A stretch of DNA of 64,000 bases from the NCBI RefSeq assembly GCF_030848395.1, contig NZ_JAVDBT010000016.1, positions 1 through 64,000 on the forward strand. The letters are read 5' to 3'. Each line of letters begins with the position of its first letter. Positions within the stretch are counted from its first letter, which is position 1. The position numbers were made by a program, and so were the translations under genes. This document shows, in pieces, positions 1-8,827 of this stretch. Source of the DNA: Pseudogemmobacter lacusdianii. Its GTDB lineage: Bacteria > Pseudomonadota > Alphaproteobacteria > Rhodobacterales > Rhodobacteraceae. The notes below the pieces were generated by a model. The model made no database searches. It had not been told where the DNA came from and was given only the letters and a program-made list of their open reading frames with translations.

Positions 1-2
1 CC

Positions 3-41
3 GTCGTCGCCCTCGCCGCAACCGTCATCTTCTGGCTATGA
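3..41 (+). CDS. C-terminal tail of an unidentified protein, cut by the window edge
   Basis: An open frame entering from the left ends at a TGA at 39-41. The 12 visible residues (VVALAATVIFWL) are hydrophobic and look like the end of a membrane segment. This is probably the last piece of a chromosomal membrane protein next to the mobile-element remnant. Too little remains to name a family, and chance cannot be excluded. Confidence 0.25.
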   Translation, partial: VVALAATVIFWL

Positions 42-61
42 CACAAGAACGAGTCCTGACC

Positions 62-172
62 CTAGATCGGCTGCGGAAACCCTAAACTGGGGTCACGGAG
101 CCATCGCCAGATAGACATATCGGTCACGCCGAAGCGGTCGCGAACGTTTTTTGCAGAAACAAGTGTAGCCAT
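62..172 (-). pseudogene. Truncated AlpA/excisionase-like HTH protein
   Basis: An ATG at 172 is preceded by a good ribosome site (AAAGGA, 7 nt upstream). It opens a 36-residue frame containing VRDRFGVTDMSIWRWL and then GFPQPI. This is the pattern of the winged-helix AlpA/excisionase family, where such a segment is normally followed by a basic strand and 20-40 more residues. Here a TAG follows directly after QPI, and the downstream frame does not continue the family pattern, so the gene looks truncated. It lies just downstream of the integrase on the same strand, the usual place for a recombination directionality factor. The family call is by eye from a short stretch. Confidence 0.5.
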
Positions 173-232
173 CGAGCAGTCCTTTCTTTGTGCTAATGGC
201 TTACAATATCACAGTGTCTAACAGCGCCCTAA

Positions 233-1591
233 TCACCCGCGAAAGCCTTGAGGGTGTCGATCTATATAATTCAATGACTTACCGGACTTATCTAACACAT
301 TTTTGGCGGATAAGTCGGCGCTTTCCAATATAAATCCAACCCATCTTTCCATCATTATTCGGCGCTTTTCGATCATATCTGACCGGGCATAGGCGCGTTC
401 GACCTTGTTGCCTACGGCATGCCAGAGCGCGGCCTCGGATAGATTCCATTCAAAGTCCTCGCGCTCGGTCGCCCACCCCTTGAACGTGCTCCGAGTGCCG
501 TGAGGAACGACACGCTCCCCGGTTTTCGCATCGAGAAACCCCTTGCCGCCTGCCTTCACGTCCGCGTCGTGGATCATGTGCATTAGCTTGCCGAGTGTTG
601 CGTCAGACAACGGCCCACCGCGAGGTGCCCAGAAAACGTAGTCACAACCGTCGAGGCGCGGCAATTCTTTCAGCAGTGCAACCATCTCACCCGTCAGAGG
701 CACCCGCTTAGGGGATTCCCGCTTCGGGATTTTTGACGAAACGCGACCCGGCTGAACCGTCCAGACCGCATTCTCAAAATCAACTTCGTCCCAAGACATG
801 AACCGGATTGCCCCGGTCCGGGTGGCGGTCATGGTTTGAAACCGCAGCGCCGCAGCGCCCATCCCGTCGCGGCGGTTGAGAGCGTGCCAGAACCGCCCCA
901 CATCCCGCAGTTGCAAGGCCGGATAGTGTTCCGCCGCAGCCGCTGCGGCACCTTGCATCAGCTTATCTTCGGTCGAGGATTTGGACGGGATCGGGTTGTC
1001 GCTAATCCGATAACCCCTCGATATGCAGTAGTCAAAAATTTCCCGAAGCCGCAACCTTAGCTTTGAACGCGTCTCATGCTTGCCGTTGGTGCTTAGAATG
1101 TTGAGCACGCCCTGAACCTCGTCGAAGGTTATATCAGCCACGGACTTATCACCTAGCGCGTAGGTATAGCGTGAGACGCTGTTCTCCCACTGATCGCGAT
1201 ATTTGCCTGGTGATAGGGTTTGCTGCTTGATAGGCACAAATTCCTTGAGGGCCTGTGAGAAACTAATGGACGCCAGATCGGCCACACGGGCCTCGTTCCT
1301 TGCATCGTCACGCGCCTTAATCGGGTCTTTGCCGGAACGCGCCATTTCGTGCGCTTCTCGGGCCAGCTCCTTCGCTTTGGCCAGAAGAACGCTGCCTGCC
1401 GAACCCAGCCCCATCTCCCGACGCTTGCCGTTCACCATCAACCTCAACACCCACGATCTGGCACCGGAGGGCGTGACCTGAAGATGTAAGCCGGGGACAC
1501 CCCCAACCGCATGAAGCGTTGGCCTGTCAGGATACTTTGAACCGCACCTGTTTATTTCAAGCTGTCGTAACTCCCTCGCAACCTTCGGCAT
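233..1591 (-). CDS. P4-type tyrosine recombinase (phage/island integrase)
   Basis: A 452-residue site-specific recombinase that would catalyse integration or excision of a mobile element. The N-terminal ~100 residues match the DUF4102 arm-binding domain (GLHLQVTPSGARSW, GLGSAGSVLLAKAKELA). A SAM-like core-binding domain spans about 105-215 and the catalytic domain about 225-430. The visible catalytic set is R258 (ATRTGAIR), H364-x-x-R367 (PHGTR), H391 (HAVGNK) and Tyr401 (ERAYAR), so the enzyme looks intact. The usual family HDLR box is HGTR here. The ATG at 1591 gives the full family length. The neighbour on the same strand is a truncated excisionase-like gene, and no tRNA target is visible, so this is probably a decayed element whose integrase survived. 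Confidence 0.9.
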   Translation of the reverse strand: MPKVARELRQLEINRCGSKYPDRPTLHAVGGVPGLHLQVTPSGARSWVLRLMVNGKRREMGLGSAGSVLLAKAKELAREAHEMARSGKDPIKARDDARNEARVADLASISFSQALKEFVPIKQQTLSPGKYRDQWENSVSRYTYALGDKSVADITFDEVQGVLNILSTNGKHETRSKLRLRLREIFDYCISRGYRISDNPIPSKSSTEDKLMQGAAAAAAEHYPALQLRDVGRFWHALNRRDGMGAAALRFQTMTATRTGAIRFMSWDEVDFENAVWTVQPGRVSSKIPKRESPKRVPLTGEMVALLKELPRLDGCDYVFWAPRGGPLSDATLGKLMHMIHDADVKAGGKGFLDAKTGERVVPHGTRSTFKGWATEREDFEWNLSEAALWHAVGNKVERAYARSDMIEKRRIMMERWVGFILESADLSAKNVLDKSGKSLNYIDRHPQGFRG

Positions 1592-1988
1592 CTATCCACC
1601 ATCCTATCCGCCAAAAATACTGTTCTGCGGATATAGGAAATGTTAGATATTCCGGCAAGTCACCCGAACAAAATGCTTTAAAATAAGTATTTTACGTTAT
1701 CGCCTGTGAGATGCAGTTAGGGAATATTGGAGGCGGTACCCGCCTCCAAATCTTTTCAATGATCTATTGAGCAGTGCTCTTGTTGCAGCCCGATCTGGCA
1801 GCGGCTGGCAGAGCAATTTCGGCCGGGATAGATCACTCATTTGGCAACCGTGCCGTCTCACGCTCCATCGCCAAAGAGCGGCTTATGGCTCAGCTAGCCC
1901 TCGACCTTATCGACTGCTACGCGCATGAAAAAAGGGCGGCTTGCGCCGCCCCTGTCCATCATACTTGGGCAAAAAGAGCCCGCGCTGA
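1592..1988. other. Intergenic stretch with one strong palindrome
   Basis: No credible gene is seen. A perfect 9-bp inverted repeat (TTGGAGGCG, spacer GTACC, CGCCTCCAA) occupies 1727-1749 and is followed by a weak T-rich stretch. It could be a terminator or part of an old attachment site for the adjacent integrase. The rest is AT-richer than the flanking genes. Confidence 0.4.
1927..1951 (-). terminator. Rho-independent terminator of the porin-like gene
   Basis: Stem GGGCGGC (1934-1940), loop TTGC, stem GCCGCCC (1945-1951). Seven A's at 1927-1933 give the U-tract when read on the minus strand. It lies about 40 nt beyond the stop codon of the minus-strand gene. Confidence 0.8.
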
Positions 1989-2936
1989 TTAGAAGTTCAT
2001 AAAGGTCTGGCTGATCACCGTATGCGACGGGTTCAGGATCGCATCTGCAGTGCTGTTCAGCGGTGCCTTAACCGAACCGCGGCCCAAAGGCATGGTCAGA
2101 CCCAGACGGATCGATTCCACGGTCGGCTCAAAGCCCCCGCCTGCGATGTCCAAAGTGGTGCGAGCCAATTCCAGCGAAGCGATCAGCGGCATGCCAGCCC
2201 GTTCGGAAAGGTCATAGGCACCGCCCACAGCAAGCGTGCTCAGCGCGATGTCCAAATCACCCTGGCTGGTCTTCGACCAACCGCCAAAGAGGCTGGTGCT
2301 GTCATTCACGCTATAGACCGCCGCAAGGCCCACATAGTCGAGATCAAAGCTCATGCCGCCGCCGGGCGCTTCGACGGTCGTGCGCATGAAGCTGCCGCCG
2401 ACGGTAAAGGCAGCGCTCGCGTTATACTGCGCAGAGAGGCCGAAGTGCGACATATCCGTTCCGGCGAGGAGCATAGCAGCCAAGCCGCCCGGGGTGCTGG
2501 TCGCATAGAAGGCGCCAAATTCCAGGTTGCCGCTCGTGTAATGTCCTTCGATACCGACGGTCTTCGAGGCTGCAAGGCTAGACACCTTAACGCCGCCCAA
2601 CTCACCGCCGATTTCAGCCTGCTCCAAGAACACACCCGCCGAGAAGGCGTCGCTGATCGCGTATTTCACATCCAGCCCGATAAGGCTGCCGTTGATATCC
2701 AGATCGAAACCGGCAACGTCCAAGCTAAAAGAGTTGTAACGGGCGCCGAAGGTCAGCCCATTACCCAAGGCAAAATCAGCCCGGCCATCAAGGGTAAGTC
2801 CGTTCAGCGAAACCTCGAGGTCCGATTGCTTCGTATGCGAGTATCCCAGCGTCACCGCGCCAGAGAAGTCTTGCGCCAATGCGCCCGTCGCACAAAAAGC
2901 CAATGATACAGCAGCTGCCGAAATCTTATTAATCAT
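1989..2936 (-). CDS. Outer-membrane porin-like beta-barrel protein
   Basis: A 315-residue exported protein. It starts with MINKISAAAVSLAFCATGALAQ, a signal peptide with cleavage after ALA. The body alternates short hydrophobic and polar strands rich in Gly, Phe and Tyr (GARYNSF, GLDVKYAIS, GVFLEQAEIGG) and ends in a C-terminal Phe (QTFMNF), the usual BAM recognition signal. It should form a barrel in the outer membrane, resembling alphaproteobacterial porins of the OmpA-beta/Porin_4 type, but no substrate can be inferred. The ATG at 2936 is preferred over the upstream start at 2957 because AGGAG lies 7 nt before it and the signal peptide starts there. The gene is monocistronic with its own terminator. 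Confidence 0.75.
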   Translation of the reverse strand: MINKISAAAVSLAFCATGALAQDFSGAVTLGYSHTKQSDLEVSLNGLTLDGRADFALGNGLTFGARYNSFSLDVAGFDLDINGSLIGLDVKYAISDAFSAGVFLEQAEIGGELGGVKVSSLAASKTVGIEGHYTSGNLEFGAFYATSTPGGLAAMLLAGTDMSHFGLSAQYNASAAFTVGGSFMRTTVEAPGGGMSFDLDYVGLAAVYSVNDSTSLFGGWSKTSQGDLDIALSTLAVGGAYDLSERAGMPLIASLELARTTLDIAGGGFEPTVESIRLGLTMPLGRGSVKAPLNSTADAILNPSHTVISQTFMNF

Positions 2937-4032
2937 AGTAATTCTCCTAACAAGCATCCATAGAACCAGCCAAAATAAGCGGGCCAGAGGCGATGCGCGG
3001 AATGATTAACACTTTATGACCAACATGCATCAATCATTAACACACTCCGCCACAGCGCGTGCCCCAAAAGCAACAGCCAGAGCGCCAGCGAGGGGAAATC
3101 GCCCCCCCAGCACAACCAGCAATTGAAATCCATAAATACAGGCAACTAACGGAATTATTTTGAAAATTTCAACAAAAACTAAAGAGATACGCCAATCATG
3201 CACACCTAGAGGTTGCACCCCATCACCCCCGCCTGGATCGGCTTGTTTAGAAAATATTGGCCGCGCCGAAACAATCTTTGCGAGAGTTTACGCAGCGACT
3301 AGCTGCGCCAAGGCGTATACATCGACAGACACATGCAGCATGAAGCCTCGCCGCGCGAGCCGCACCGCCAAACGCCAAGGAAAAGCGGGAACAGAGCAGC
3401 TGACGGATATCACAATGGTGCGGAACTGGGCGGAGCGTCGCGCTTTCCGAAAAAGGTTGCAGTCACTATAATTAAAAATTATCTCACCCCATCAAAACGA
3501 TAAGCAAGACTTACGATAGAAATACCCATAGCGATAATGGCAAGGATACCTGCCAGAATAGCGCGCCTTTTTTTCAAGACGTCGCAACAGCGCCCACGAA
3601 CAAGGTGATGAATGTCGCGCCCTGCTCTTACCCCGGTGAAACGCTTGCGAACCGAGCTAAGAATTAATCTCCGCAGCGAGCAAGATAAATTAAAAGAGGC
3701 TCGAAAATCTATTTACCCTCAACATCTTCACGACAGATGAATTAGATCAAAAATCTTCGCCCCTTACCTTTTGCATCATCTGTGAAGATCAATCGCACAG
3801 CGATATTTCACGGCCTGCGGAGTGAGAGGATGACTGGATTCGGCTTTCGCGAAATGGCAGATACCTGACCAACCATGGAGTCACCGCCTTGCGTGCCAAC
3901 CCACAGTCGGATCCCCCGGATCAAGAGGTGTCCCCAGCTTGACCTTTAGACAAAAGTTGCAGCCCGGATCAAAAGCCGCAGGGCTTTACAGATCCATTCA
4001 CGGCACAACGCTAGGCTCGCAACGCAGGAAGA
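2937..4032. other. Long AT-rich intergenic region without a convincing gene
   Basis: About 1.1 kb with lower GC than its surroundings. It should carry the porin promoter at its left end. Open frames here show no family pattern or ribosome site. The only coding-like hint is a 32-residue hydrophobic frame on the minus strand at 3479-3577 (TTG start overlapping the TGA of another short hydrophobic frame). It looks more like a relic of a membrane protein than a working gene. Confidence 0.5.
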
Positions 4033-4629
4033 TCAGGCCCCCTCACCCTGCCGCTGGCCCGCGCCATCGATCCACCAGCAGATCACCGCGTCCTCGCCGC
4101 GCAAGCCGTCTTGTGCCACGGCATTGATGCGCTCGCGGTGGCACAAACGCCCCGCAATTTCCATCGTGCCGAAATAGCCATGCCCGAGCCGAGCCGCGAT
4201 CACCCGGTCGATCAATCGAGGCGTTAATTCATCTTCCCGCGCAACGCTGGGATCAGCGATGATCTCAGCAAGTCGGTCGCGCGCAGCCTCATCCGCCGCA
4301 ATGATCCGCGCCACTTCGGCCCGAAACGCCGGCTCGGTCGCAATATAGGCGTTCAGCGCGGGCAGCACTTTCTGGGGCGGTTTTTTCAGCTTCAAATGCC
4401 CGCCCTGATACAGAGCCAGCAAAATCCGCGCCCCAATGGGCGAGGTCAGAACGACCTTTGCCTCATAAAACGCCAAATCCCGCTCATCGCGGCTAAGCTT
4501 TAGGGTCGTGGGGCGGCCATCGATCACCGCGCGGCGCAAGGCTGTCAAAGCCGCCGTGCGGTGCACATTGGGGATCATATCGATCACCGAAAGCGCGGGC
4601 TTCATCAGCGCCCGGATATCCCAAAGCAT
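4033..4629 (-). CDS. Uncharacterised protein divergent from rsgA
   Basis: A 198-residue, probably cytosolic protein with no signal peptide. It is mostly helical by composition, with charged helices such as EAARDRLAEIIADPSV and PAFRAEVARIIAADEAARD, and a C-terminal part with GHGYFGTMEIAGRLCHRERINAV and paired Trp. I do not recognise the family. The start is taken at the ATG at 4629 (MLWDIRALMKP). The frame stays open further upstream but there its sequence is only the antisense of the rsgA 5' region. An ATG at 4605 is also possible. It is transcribed divergently from rsgA with about 150 bp between them. The coding call rests on the length and alphaproteobacterial codon use. Confidence 0.55.
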   Translation of the reverse strand: MLWDIRALMKPALSVIDMIPNVHRTAALTALRRAVIDGRPTTLKLSRDERDLAFYEAKVVLTSPIGARILLALYQGGHLKLKKPPQKVLPALNAYIATEPAFRAEVARIIAADEAARDRLAEIIADPSVAREDELTPRLIDRVIAARLGHGYFGTMEIAGRLCHRERINAVAQDGLRGEDAVICWWIDGAGQRQGEGA

Positions 4630-4779
4630 GGCCAAGCCCCGCTGATTAACTCTTGCCTTGCTCCTACCCTTGCAGACCGCTGCAGCGCAACCCATCCGCC
4701 ACGCCTTGCAAAAGCCGTGGGCGCTTTGGTGCAGATGGGCTTGCACTGCGCGCGCAAGCGCAGCATTCAGAGCCTTGTG

Positions 4780-5811
4780 ATGGTTGCAGATGATCAGATC
4801 CCGCAAAAGTTGCTGGCCCTCGGCTGGTCCCCCTTCTTCGCCGATCAATTGACGGAGGAGGATGCCGGGCTGGTGCCGATGCGCATTGCCACCGTGCACC
4901 GCGCGAAGATGAGCGCGCTTGGCGCCAGCGGCACGGTCCGCTTGATGCTGCCTCCCCTTTGCAACACCGGCGCCTATGCCGTCGGAGATTGGGTGCTGGT
5001 CGATCCTGACACCGCCGATCTCGGCCGCCGTCTGGATCGCCGCACGCTCTTACAGCGCCGGACCGAGGGCGCTCATCAGCAGCAACTTATTGCAGCCAAT
5101 GTCGATACGCTTTTCATCGTCAGCTCCTGCAATGACGATCTGAACCCGGCCCGGCTTGAGCGTTATCTGGCCTTGGCCAACGAGGTTGGCACCACACCGG
5201 TGGTGGTCCTGACCAAGGCCGATCAGGTCGCCGACGTCGCCCCCTACCGCGATCAGGTCACCGGGCTGCAACGCGGGCTGGAAGTTGTGACGCTGAATGG
5301 CAACAGTCCCGAGGCCGCGCAGATCTTGGCTCCTTGGTGTGGCATCGGCCAGACTGTGGCCTTGGTCGGATCTTCCGGAGTTGGAAAGTCGTCGCTTCTC
5401 AACACCTTGACCGAGAAGTCTGAGGAAGAAGCGCAGCTCACCGGCTCTATTCGGGAATCCGATGCTAAGGGCCGCCACACCACCACCTCGCGGTCCTTGC
5501 ATGCAATTGCGGGCGGGGCTTTGGTCATCGACACGCCCGGCATCCGCACCTTACATGTCTCGGATATCACCTCGGGGCTGGACCAGCTTTTTGCCGAGAT
5601 CTCAGAGCTGGCGCCTGACTGTAAGTTTCGCAATTGCACCCATGTGCATGAGCCGGGCTGCGCCGTGCGCGCAGCCGTTGCGGCGGGCAGTTTAGACGCC
5701 GCGCGGTTGGAGCGTTGGCACAAGTTGCAAGAAGAAAACGCCGCCAATACCCCCGTGGTCACTGGCGCGCGCGGCAATAAGGTGACCCGCCCGGCAGGTT
5801 CACGCCGCTGA
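4780..5811 (+). CDS. rsgA: Small ribosomal subunit biogenesis GTPase RsgA
   Basis: A circularly permuted GTPase that binds the 30S subunit late in assembly and releases RbfA-type factors on GTP hydrolysis. An N-terminal OB-fold (to about residue 100) is followed by the G4 motif LTKAD (~143), the P-loop GSSGVGKSS (~197) and the G3 motif DTPG (~251). This order is diagnostic of the YjeQ/RsgA family. The C-terminal zinc finger is visible as C-x5-C-x-H with EPGCAV (~282-297). The chosen ATG gives 343 residues, normal for the family. The frame remains open upstream to 4561 but that part lacks family sequence. The ribosome site before 4780 is weak, and a GTG at 4777 directly abuts this ATG. Confidence 0.92.
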   Translation: MVADDQIPQKLLALGWSPFFADQLTEEDAGLVPMRIATVHRAKMSALGASGTVRLMLPPLCNTGAYAVGDWVLVDPDTADLGRRLDRRTLLQRRTEGAHQQQLIAANVDTLFIVSSCNDDLNPARLERYLALANEVGTTPVVVLTKADQVADVAPYRDQVTGLQRGLEVVTLNGNSPEAAQILAPWCGIGQTVALVGSSGVGKSSLLNTLTEKSEEEAQLTGSIRESDAKGRHTTTSRSLHAIAGGALVIDTPGIRTLHVSDITSGLDQLFAEISELAPDCKFRNCTHVHEPGCAVRAAVAAGSLDAARLERWHKLQEENAANTPVVTGARGNKVTRPAGSRR

Positions 5812-5972
5812 ACCTCGGAAGCGGGGGCTGCAAAGGGTCTTTGGATATAGCTTCGGGCAAGCGCGGCGATAATGCCGCCATGCCCCCATTCTGCCAAGGC
5901 AGCGATGATCCCGTGCAGGCGCGCGTCAAACCCTATAGGATGCGCGAAGCGACTTTATGGAAAGACAGTCCT

Positions 5973-6452
5973 TTGAAGATCACCGCCCTCCTTGCCGCCA
6001 GCCTGCTCTGCCTTCCCAGTCTTGCCAGCGCCCAGATCGATGACCGCACCGCATGCGATTTCGAGGATATCCAAGACTTCGTCGCTTGGTTCAAAGGCTC
6101 GGAATCCAATCAGAAATCCGCCACCGCCGAGCCGCTGGATGCCGCTTTTGATGATTATGATGAGGACGGCAAGAAGTTGGAGATGGTCTATGAGCCGCAC
6201 AGCCATGATGAGCTGGGTTGGCCGATCCTGCCGCATCTGGGCGGGGATTGGAAAGAGACCTACATCCTGCATGACGCCGATACGGAGGAATATAACACTG
6301 CCGGTGGAATGGCTTACAGCCACAGCTACCTGTTCAAGCTGGACGCTTGTGAAGTTCACGCACGATCGGCTTTGAAGATCACTCATCGCCCTTCAGCTGG
6401 ACCGATGTCGGATGCTCTGGCATCGGGCCAGTTGCTCTTGTCGTTCGACTGA
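5973..6452 (+). CDS. Small exported protein of unknown function, possibly 3'-frameshifted
   Basis: A TTG at 5973 opens a frame whose first ~21 residues are a signal peptide (KITALLAASLLCLP, cleavage after ASA). The mature part is acidic, with a Asp/Tyr-rich segment (AFDDYDEDGKKLEMVYEPH) and YSHSYLFKLDAC. The likely location is the periplasm. The last ~35 residues look unlike the rest, while neighbouring frames there read WTLVKFTHD and GFEDHSSPFSWTDVGCSGIG. That suggests one or two indels near 6345-6370 have replaced the natural C-terminus. No domain is recognised. It lies 160 nt after rsgA on the same strand and is probably independent. Confidence 0.5.
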   Translation: MKITALLAASLLCLPSLASAQIDDRTACDFEDIQDFVAWFKGSESNQKSATAEPLDAAFDDYDEDGKKLEMVYEPHSHDELGWPILPHLGGDWKETYILHDADTEEYNTAGGMAYSHSYLFKLDACEVHARSALKITHRPSAGPMSDALASGQLLLSFD

Positions 6453-6509
6453 TCCCCCTCCTCCATGTCTTCGGCAAATCGTAGCGAGAACAGGTAGGTG
6501 GAGCTTTCC

Positions 6510-6537
6510 AATTATCGATTGTCAATCATCGATAATT
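6510..6537. promoter_or_regulatory. Operator-like palindrome upstream of the amidohydrolase (site A)
   Basis: Perfect inverted repeat AATTATCGAT (6510-6519), 8-nt spacer, ATCGATAATT (6528-6537), with a nested GATTG-T-CAATC. The core ATCGATTGTCAA recurs at 11446-11466, and its close relative ATCGATTGTTGACAAT at 13731-13748 lies beside the GntR gene. It is the probable binding site of that regulator. Confidence 0.6.
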
Positions 6538-6635
6538 AACATTGATGCCCTTAATCGCTCGGGCTAACCTAGCCGAGGTAACGCAGTGGCAAGGGGCCGC
6601 CTGCGCGGGGTGAACCCGATCTCGAAGGACAAAAA

Positions 6636-7837
6636 ATGCAGACCAACAAGGACTTAGCCGAGCGCATTGCGCAGCTGCCGGTCTTCGACAACCACTGCCA
6701 TATGATGGATCCCGCTAAGGCGCAGATGACGCCTTTGGAGCTGGCGCAGTGCTTTTATCACGGGGCGGGCGACATCCCATTTGGTGAGGATGGCGAATAT
6801 TTCTGGCACAAGAGCCCGGAGCTGATGGCGCGCCTGCCCGGCCTTGGGATCGTACAGACCTTGGTGCATCGCCTGTCGCAGCGCTTTGGCTGCGAAGAAA
6901 CGCTTGAGGCGGTGGCAGCAGAGCGCAACCGCCGCACTGCTGTGTCTTATCCCAAATATATCAATGAGATGTACGATGAGGCAAAGATCTTCGCCACGAT
7001 GGTCGATGCCGCTGGTGCCGATGATGATCCGGGCATGTTGCTCTTTCCCGGCGTGACGCTGAAGACGTTTCAGTTCGACAATGCCTTTGATGCCGGCCTT
7101 GCGGCATGCGACAGCTTTGATGCGCTGAAGCTGTATTATGCAGATGAGCTGCACCGCGATTACAAGATCAACCGGGCGGCGGCGGTGAAATGCCACCTGG
7201 CCGAGCGCTTTGGTCTGAACTCTCCCGTCGTCACGGACGATGATGCGCGCAATGCTTTCGCGGCGGCAAAAGCGAGCGATTACAATGCGATGCAGGTCGT
7301 CTATGTCGGCCTTTTGCAAGAGGCGCTGCTGCTTTGTGCGGAGCTGGATATCTCGATCCACTTCCATACGGGGATGACGGGGGGGCCTATACGGGGCCTT
7401 TGATGAACTGTGATCCCTATGCTTTGGCGGAGATTATTCGCCAACCGGCTTATATCAAAACCAAGGTGGTGCTTTTGCATGCGGGGCATCCTTGGTCGCA
7501 AAGTGCGGCGTCTTTGACCCATGCTTTGCCGAATGTTTGGATGGATTTCAGCTGGACTTGCCCTTGGGTTTCCTTGCGGATGGCGGAAACTTTCAAGGAT
7601 GTTCTAGGGGTTGCCAATCTTGACAAGCTGATGCTGGGCAGCGGCGGGCATGACACGCCTGAGATGGCTTGGCTGTGCTCAAGCCTTGCCAAGGGCGCTT
7701 TGGCGGAAGTGTCGGACTCCTTCATCAGCCGTGATGTGCTGAGTGCGGCGCAATGCCTCAACATCTCCAAAAACCTGTTGGCGGACAATGCCTTGCGGCT
7801 TTATGCGCGGCAGATGGATGGCCAAAAAGCGGGCTGA
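6636..7837 (+). pseudogene. Amidohydrolase-family enzyme split by a frameshift
   Basis: Two frames together give one ~400-residue TIM-barrel amidohydrolase (Amidohydro_2 type). The first part (6636-7403) carries the metal-binding DNHCH at residues 17-21 and ends at LDISIHFHTGMTGG. The second (from about 7385) continues with AYTGPLMNCDPYALAEII, LLHAGHPW, MDFSW and GSGGHDTPE, the usual later strands. The break is at a run of seven G's (7379-7385). One extra G would restore the frame, so it is either a real inactivating indel, a homopolymer sequencing error, or -1 slippage. GAAGGA precedes the ATG. The operator-like palindrome at 6510-6537 ties it to the GntR regulon to the right. Substrate unknown. 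Confidence 0.8.
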
Positions 7838-7859
7838 TCCCGCAAAGGATCGACAAGGG

Positions 7860-7888
7860 GGAAGGCTGCATCGCGGCCTTCCTTTTTT
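7860..7888 (+). terminator. Terminator after the amidohydrolase
   Basis: Stem GGAAGGC (7860-7866) pairs with GCCTTCC (7876-7882), followed by TTTTTT. It lies 23 nt after the stop codon of the second amidohydrolase frame. Confidence 0.8.
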
Positions 7889-7908
7889 CATGCCGTTTGG
7901 GCAGGGGC

Positions 7909-7944
7909 AAAAATGAAAATGCCCCATGCTGGGGGCATGGGGCA
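7909..7944 (-). terminator. Terminator of the peptide-transporter operon
   Basis: Stem TGCCCCATGC (7920-7929), 5-nt loop, GCATGGGGCA (7935-7944). On the minus strand it is followed by an ATTTTCATTTTT tract. It lies just past the end of the last permease gene. Confidence 0.8.
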
Positions 7945-7980
7945 GCGTATGGTAAAGGTATGGCTTTGGTATGGCTTACG

Positions 7981-8817
7981 TCATCTTTGCGTACGGCTGC
8001 GCACCAGCCAGTCGACCACCAGATTGACGCTGATTGAAAGCGTGGCAATCGCCCCTGCGGGCAAGAGCGGGGTGATGTCGCCGTAAGCGATCAGGGCGGA
8101 ATATTCCTTCACCATCGAGCCCCAATCCGCCGCTGGCGGTTGGATGCCAAGCCCAAGGAAGGAAAGCCCGCTGATCAAAAGGAAGATGAAGCAAAAGCGC
8201 AAACCAAGCTCGGCAAAGAGCGAGATGCGGATATTGGGCAGCACCTCGGACCAGAGGATCCAAAGAAGCCCCTCGCCGCGCACCCGCGCCACCTCGACAT
8301 AATCCGAGACCATGACGTTCATCGCCACCGCCCGCACCACACGGTAGACGCGGGTCGCTTCCAGCAAAGCCACGATGACGACCAGAGAGACGAGCGAGGT
8401 GCCAAACAAAGCCAGCAGCAAAAGTGCGAAGATCAAAAGCGGGATCGACATGAAGACGTTGACGGCGGTCGAGAGGAACCGATCCACCGCACCACCCTTC
8501 CCCGCCGCCCAAAGCCCAAAGCCGGTGCCGATGACAAAGGCAAGGAAGGTCGCCGTCAGCGTGATGCCAATGGTGTTGCGCGCGCCATAGATCAACCGGC
8601 TGAGGACATCGCGGCCAAGGTTGTCGGTGCCAAGGGGGAAAGCCTCGCTCCAGAGTTCAAACTGGCTGCCGACGATCTCGGCCTCGCCATAAGGCGCGAG
8701 TTGCGGGGCGAAGACGGCCAGCACGGCGTAGAAGAGAATGATCGCCACCCCAAGCGCTGCACTGGGAGTGAGCCGGAACGGCAAGCGGCGGCGACGGGGC
8801 AAAAGCAAAGTTGTCAT
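7981..8817 (-). CDS. Peptide/nickel-type ABC transporter permease, DppC-like
   Basis: A 278-residue inner-membrane permease of the BPD_transp_1 family with an N-terminal OppC-type segment (residues ~10-70), one membrane helix at about 20-40 and five more in the core. The family hallmarks PLGTDNLGRDVLSRLIYGAR (62-81) and the cytoplasmic EAA loop (VEVARVRGEGLLWILWSEVLPN region, ~173-195) are present, as is GLGIQPPAADWG near the C-terminus. It would pair with the DppB-like permease encoded 10 nt upstream. Substrates of this class range from peptides to opines and glutathione-like compounds, and sequence alone does not decide. Confidence 0.9.
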   Translation of the reverse strand: MTTLLLPRRRRLPFRLTPSAALGVAIILFYAVLAVFAPQLAPYGEAEIVGSQFELWSEAFPLGTDNLGRDVLSRLIYGARNTIGITLTATFLAFVIGTGFGLWAAGKGGAVDRFLSTAVNVFMSIPLLIFALLLLALFGTSLVSLVVIVALLEATRVYRVVRAVAMNVMVSDYVEVARVRGEGLLWILWSEVLPNIRISLFAELGLRFCFIFLLISGLSFLGLGIQPPAADWGSMVKEYSALIAYGDITPLLPAGAIATLSISVNLVVDWLVRSRTQR

Positions 8818-8827
8818 AATGCCGATC

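Noticed and set aside
1774-1992. 72-residue + strand frame before the porin end
   Set aside because: It runs through the porin terminator and has no ribosome site or recognisable sequence.
3160-3471. 103-residue + strand frame in the AT-rich gap
   Set aside because: No family pattern, no ribosome site and atypical codon use; not enough support.
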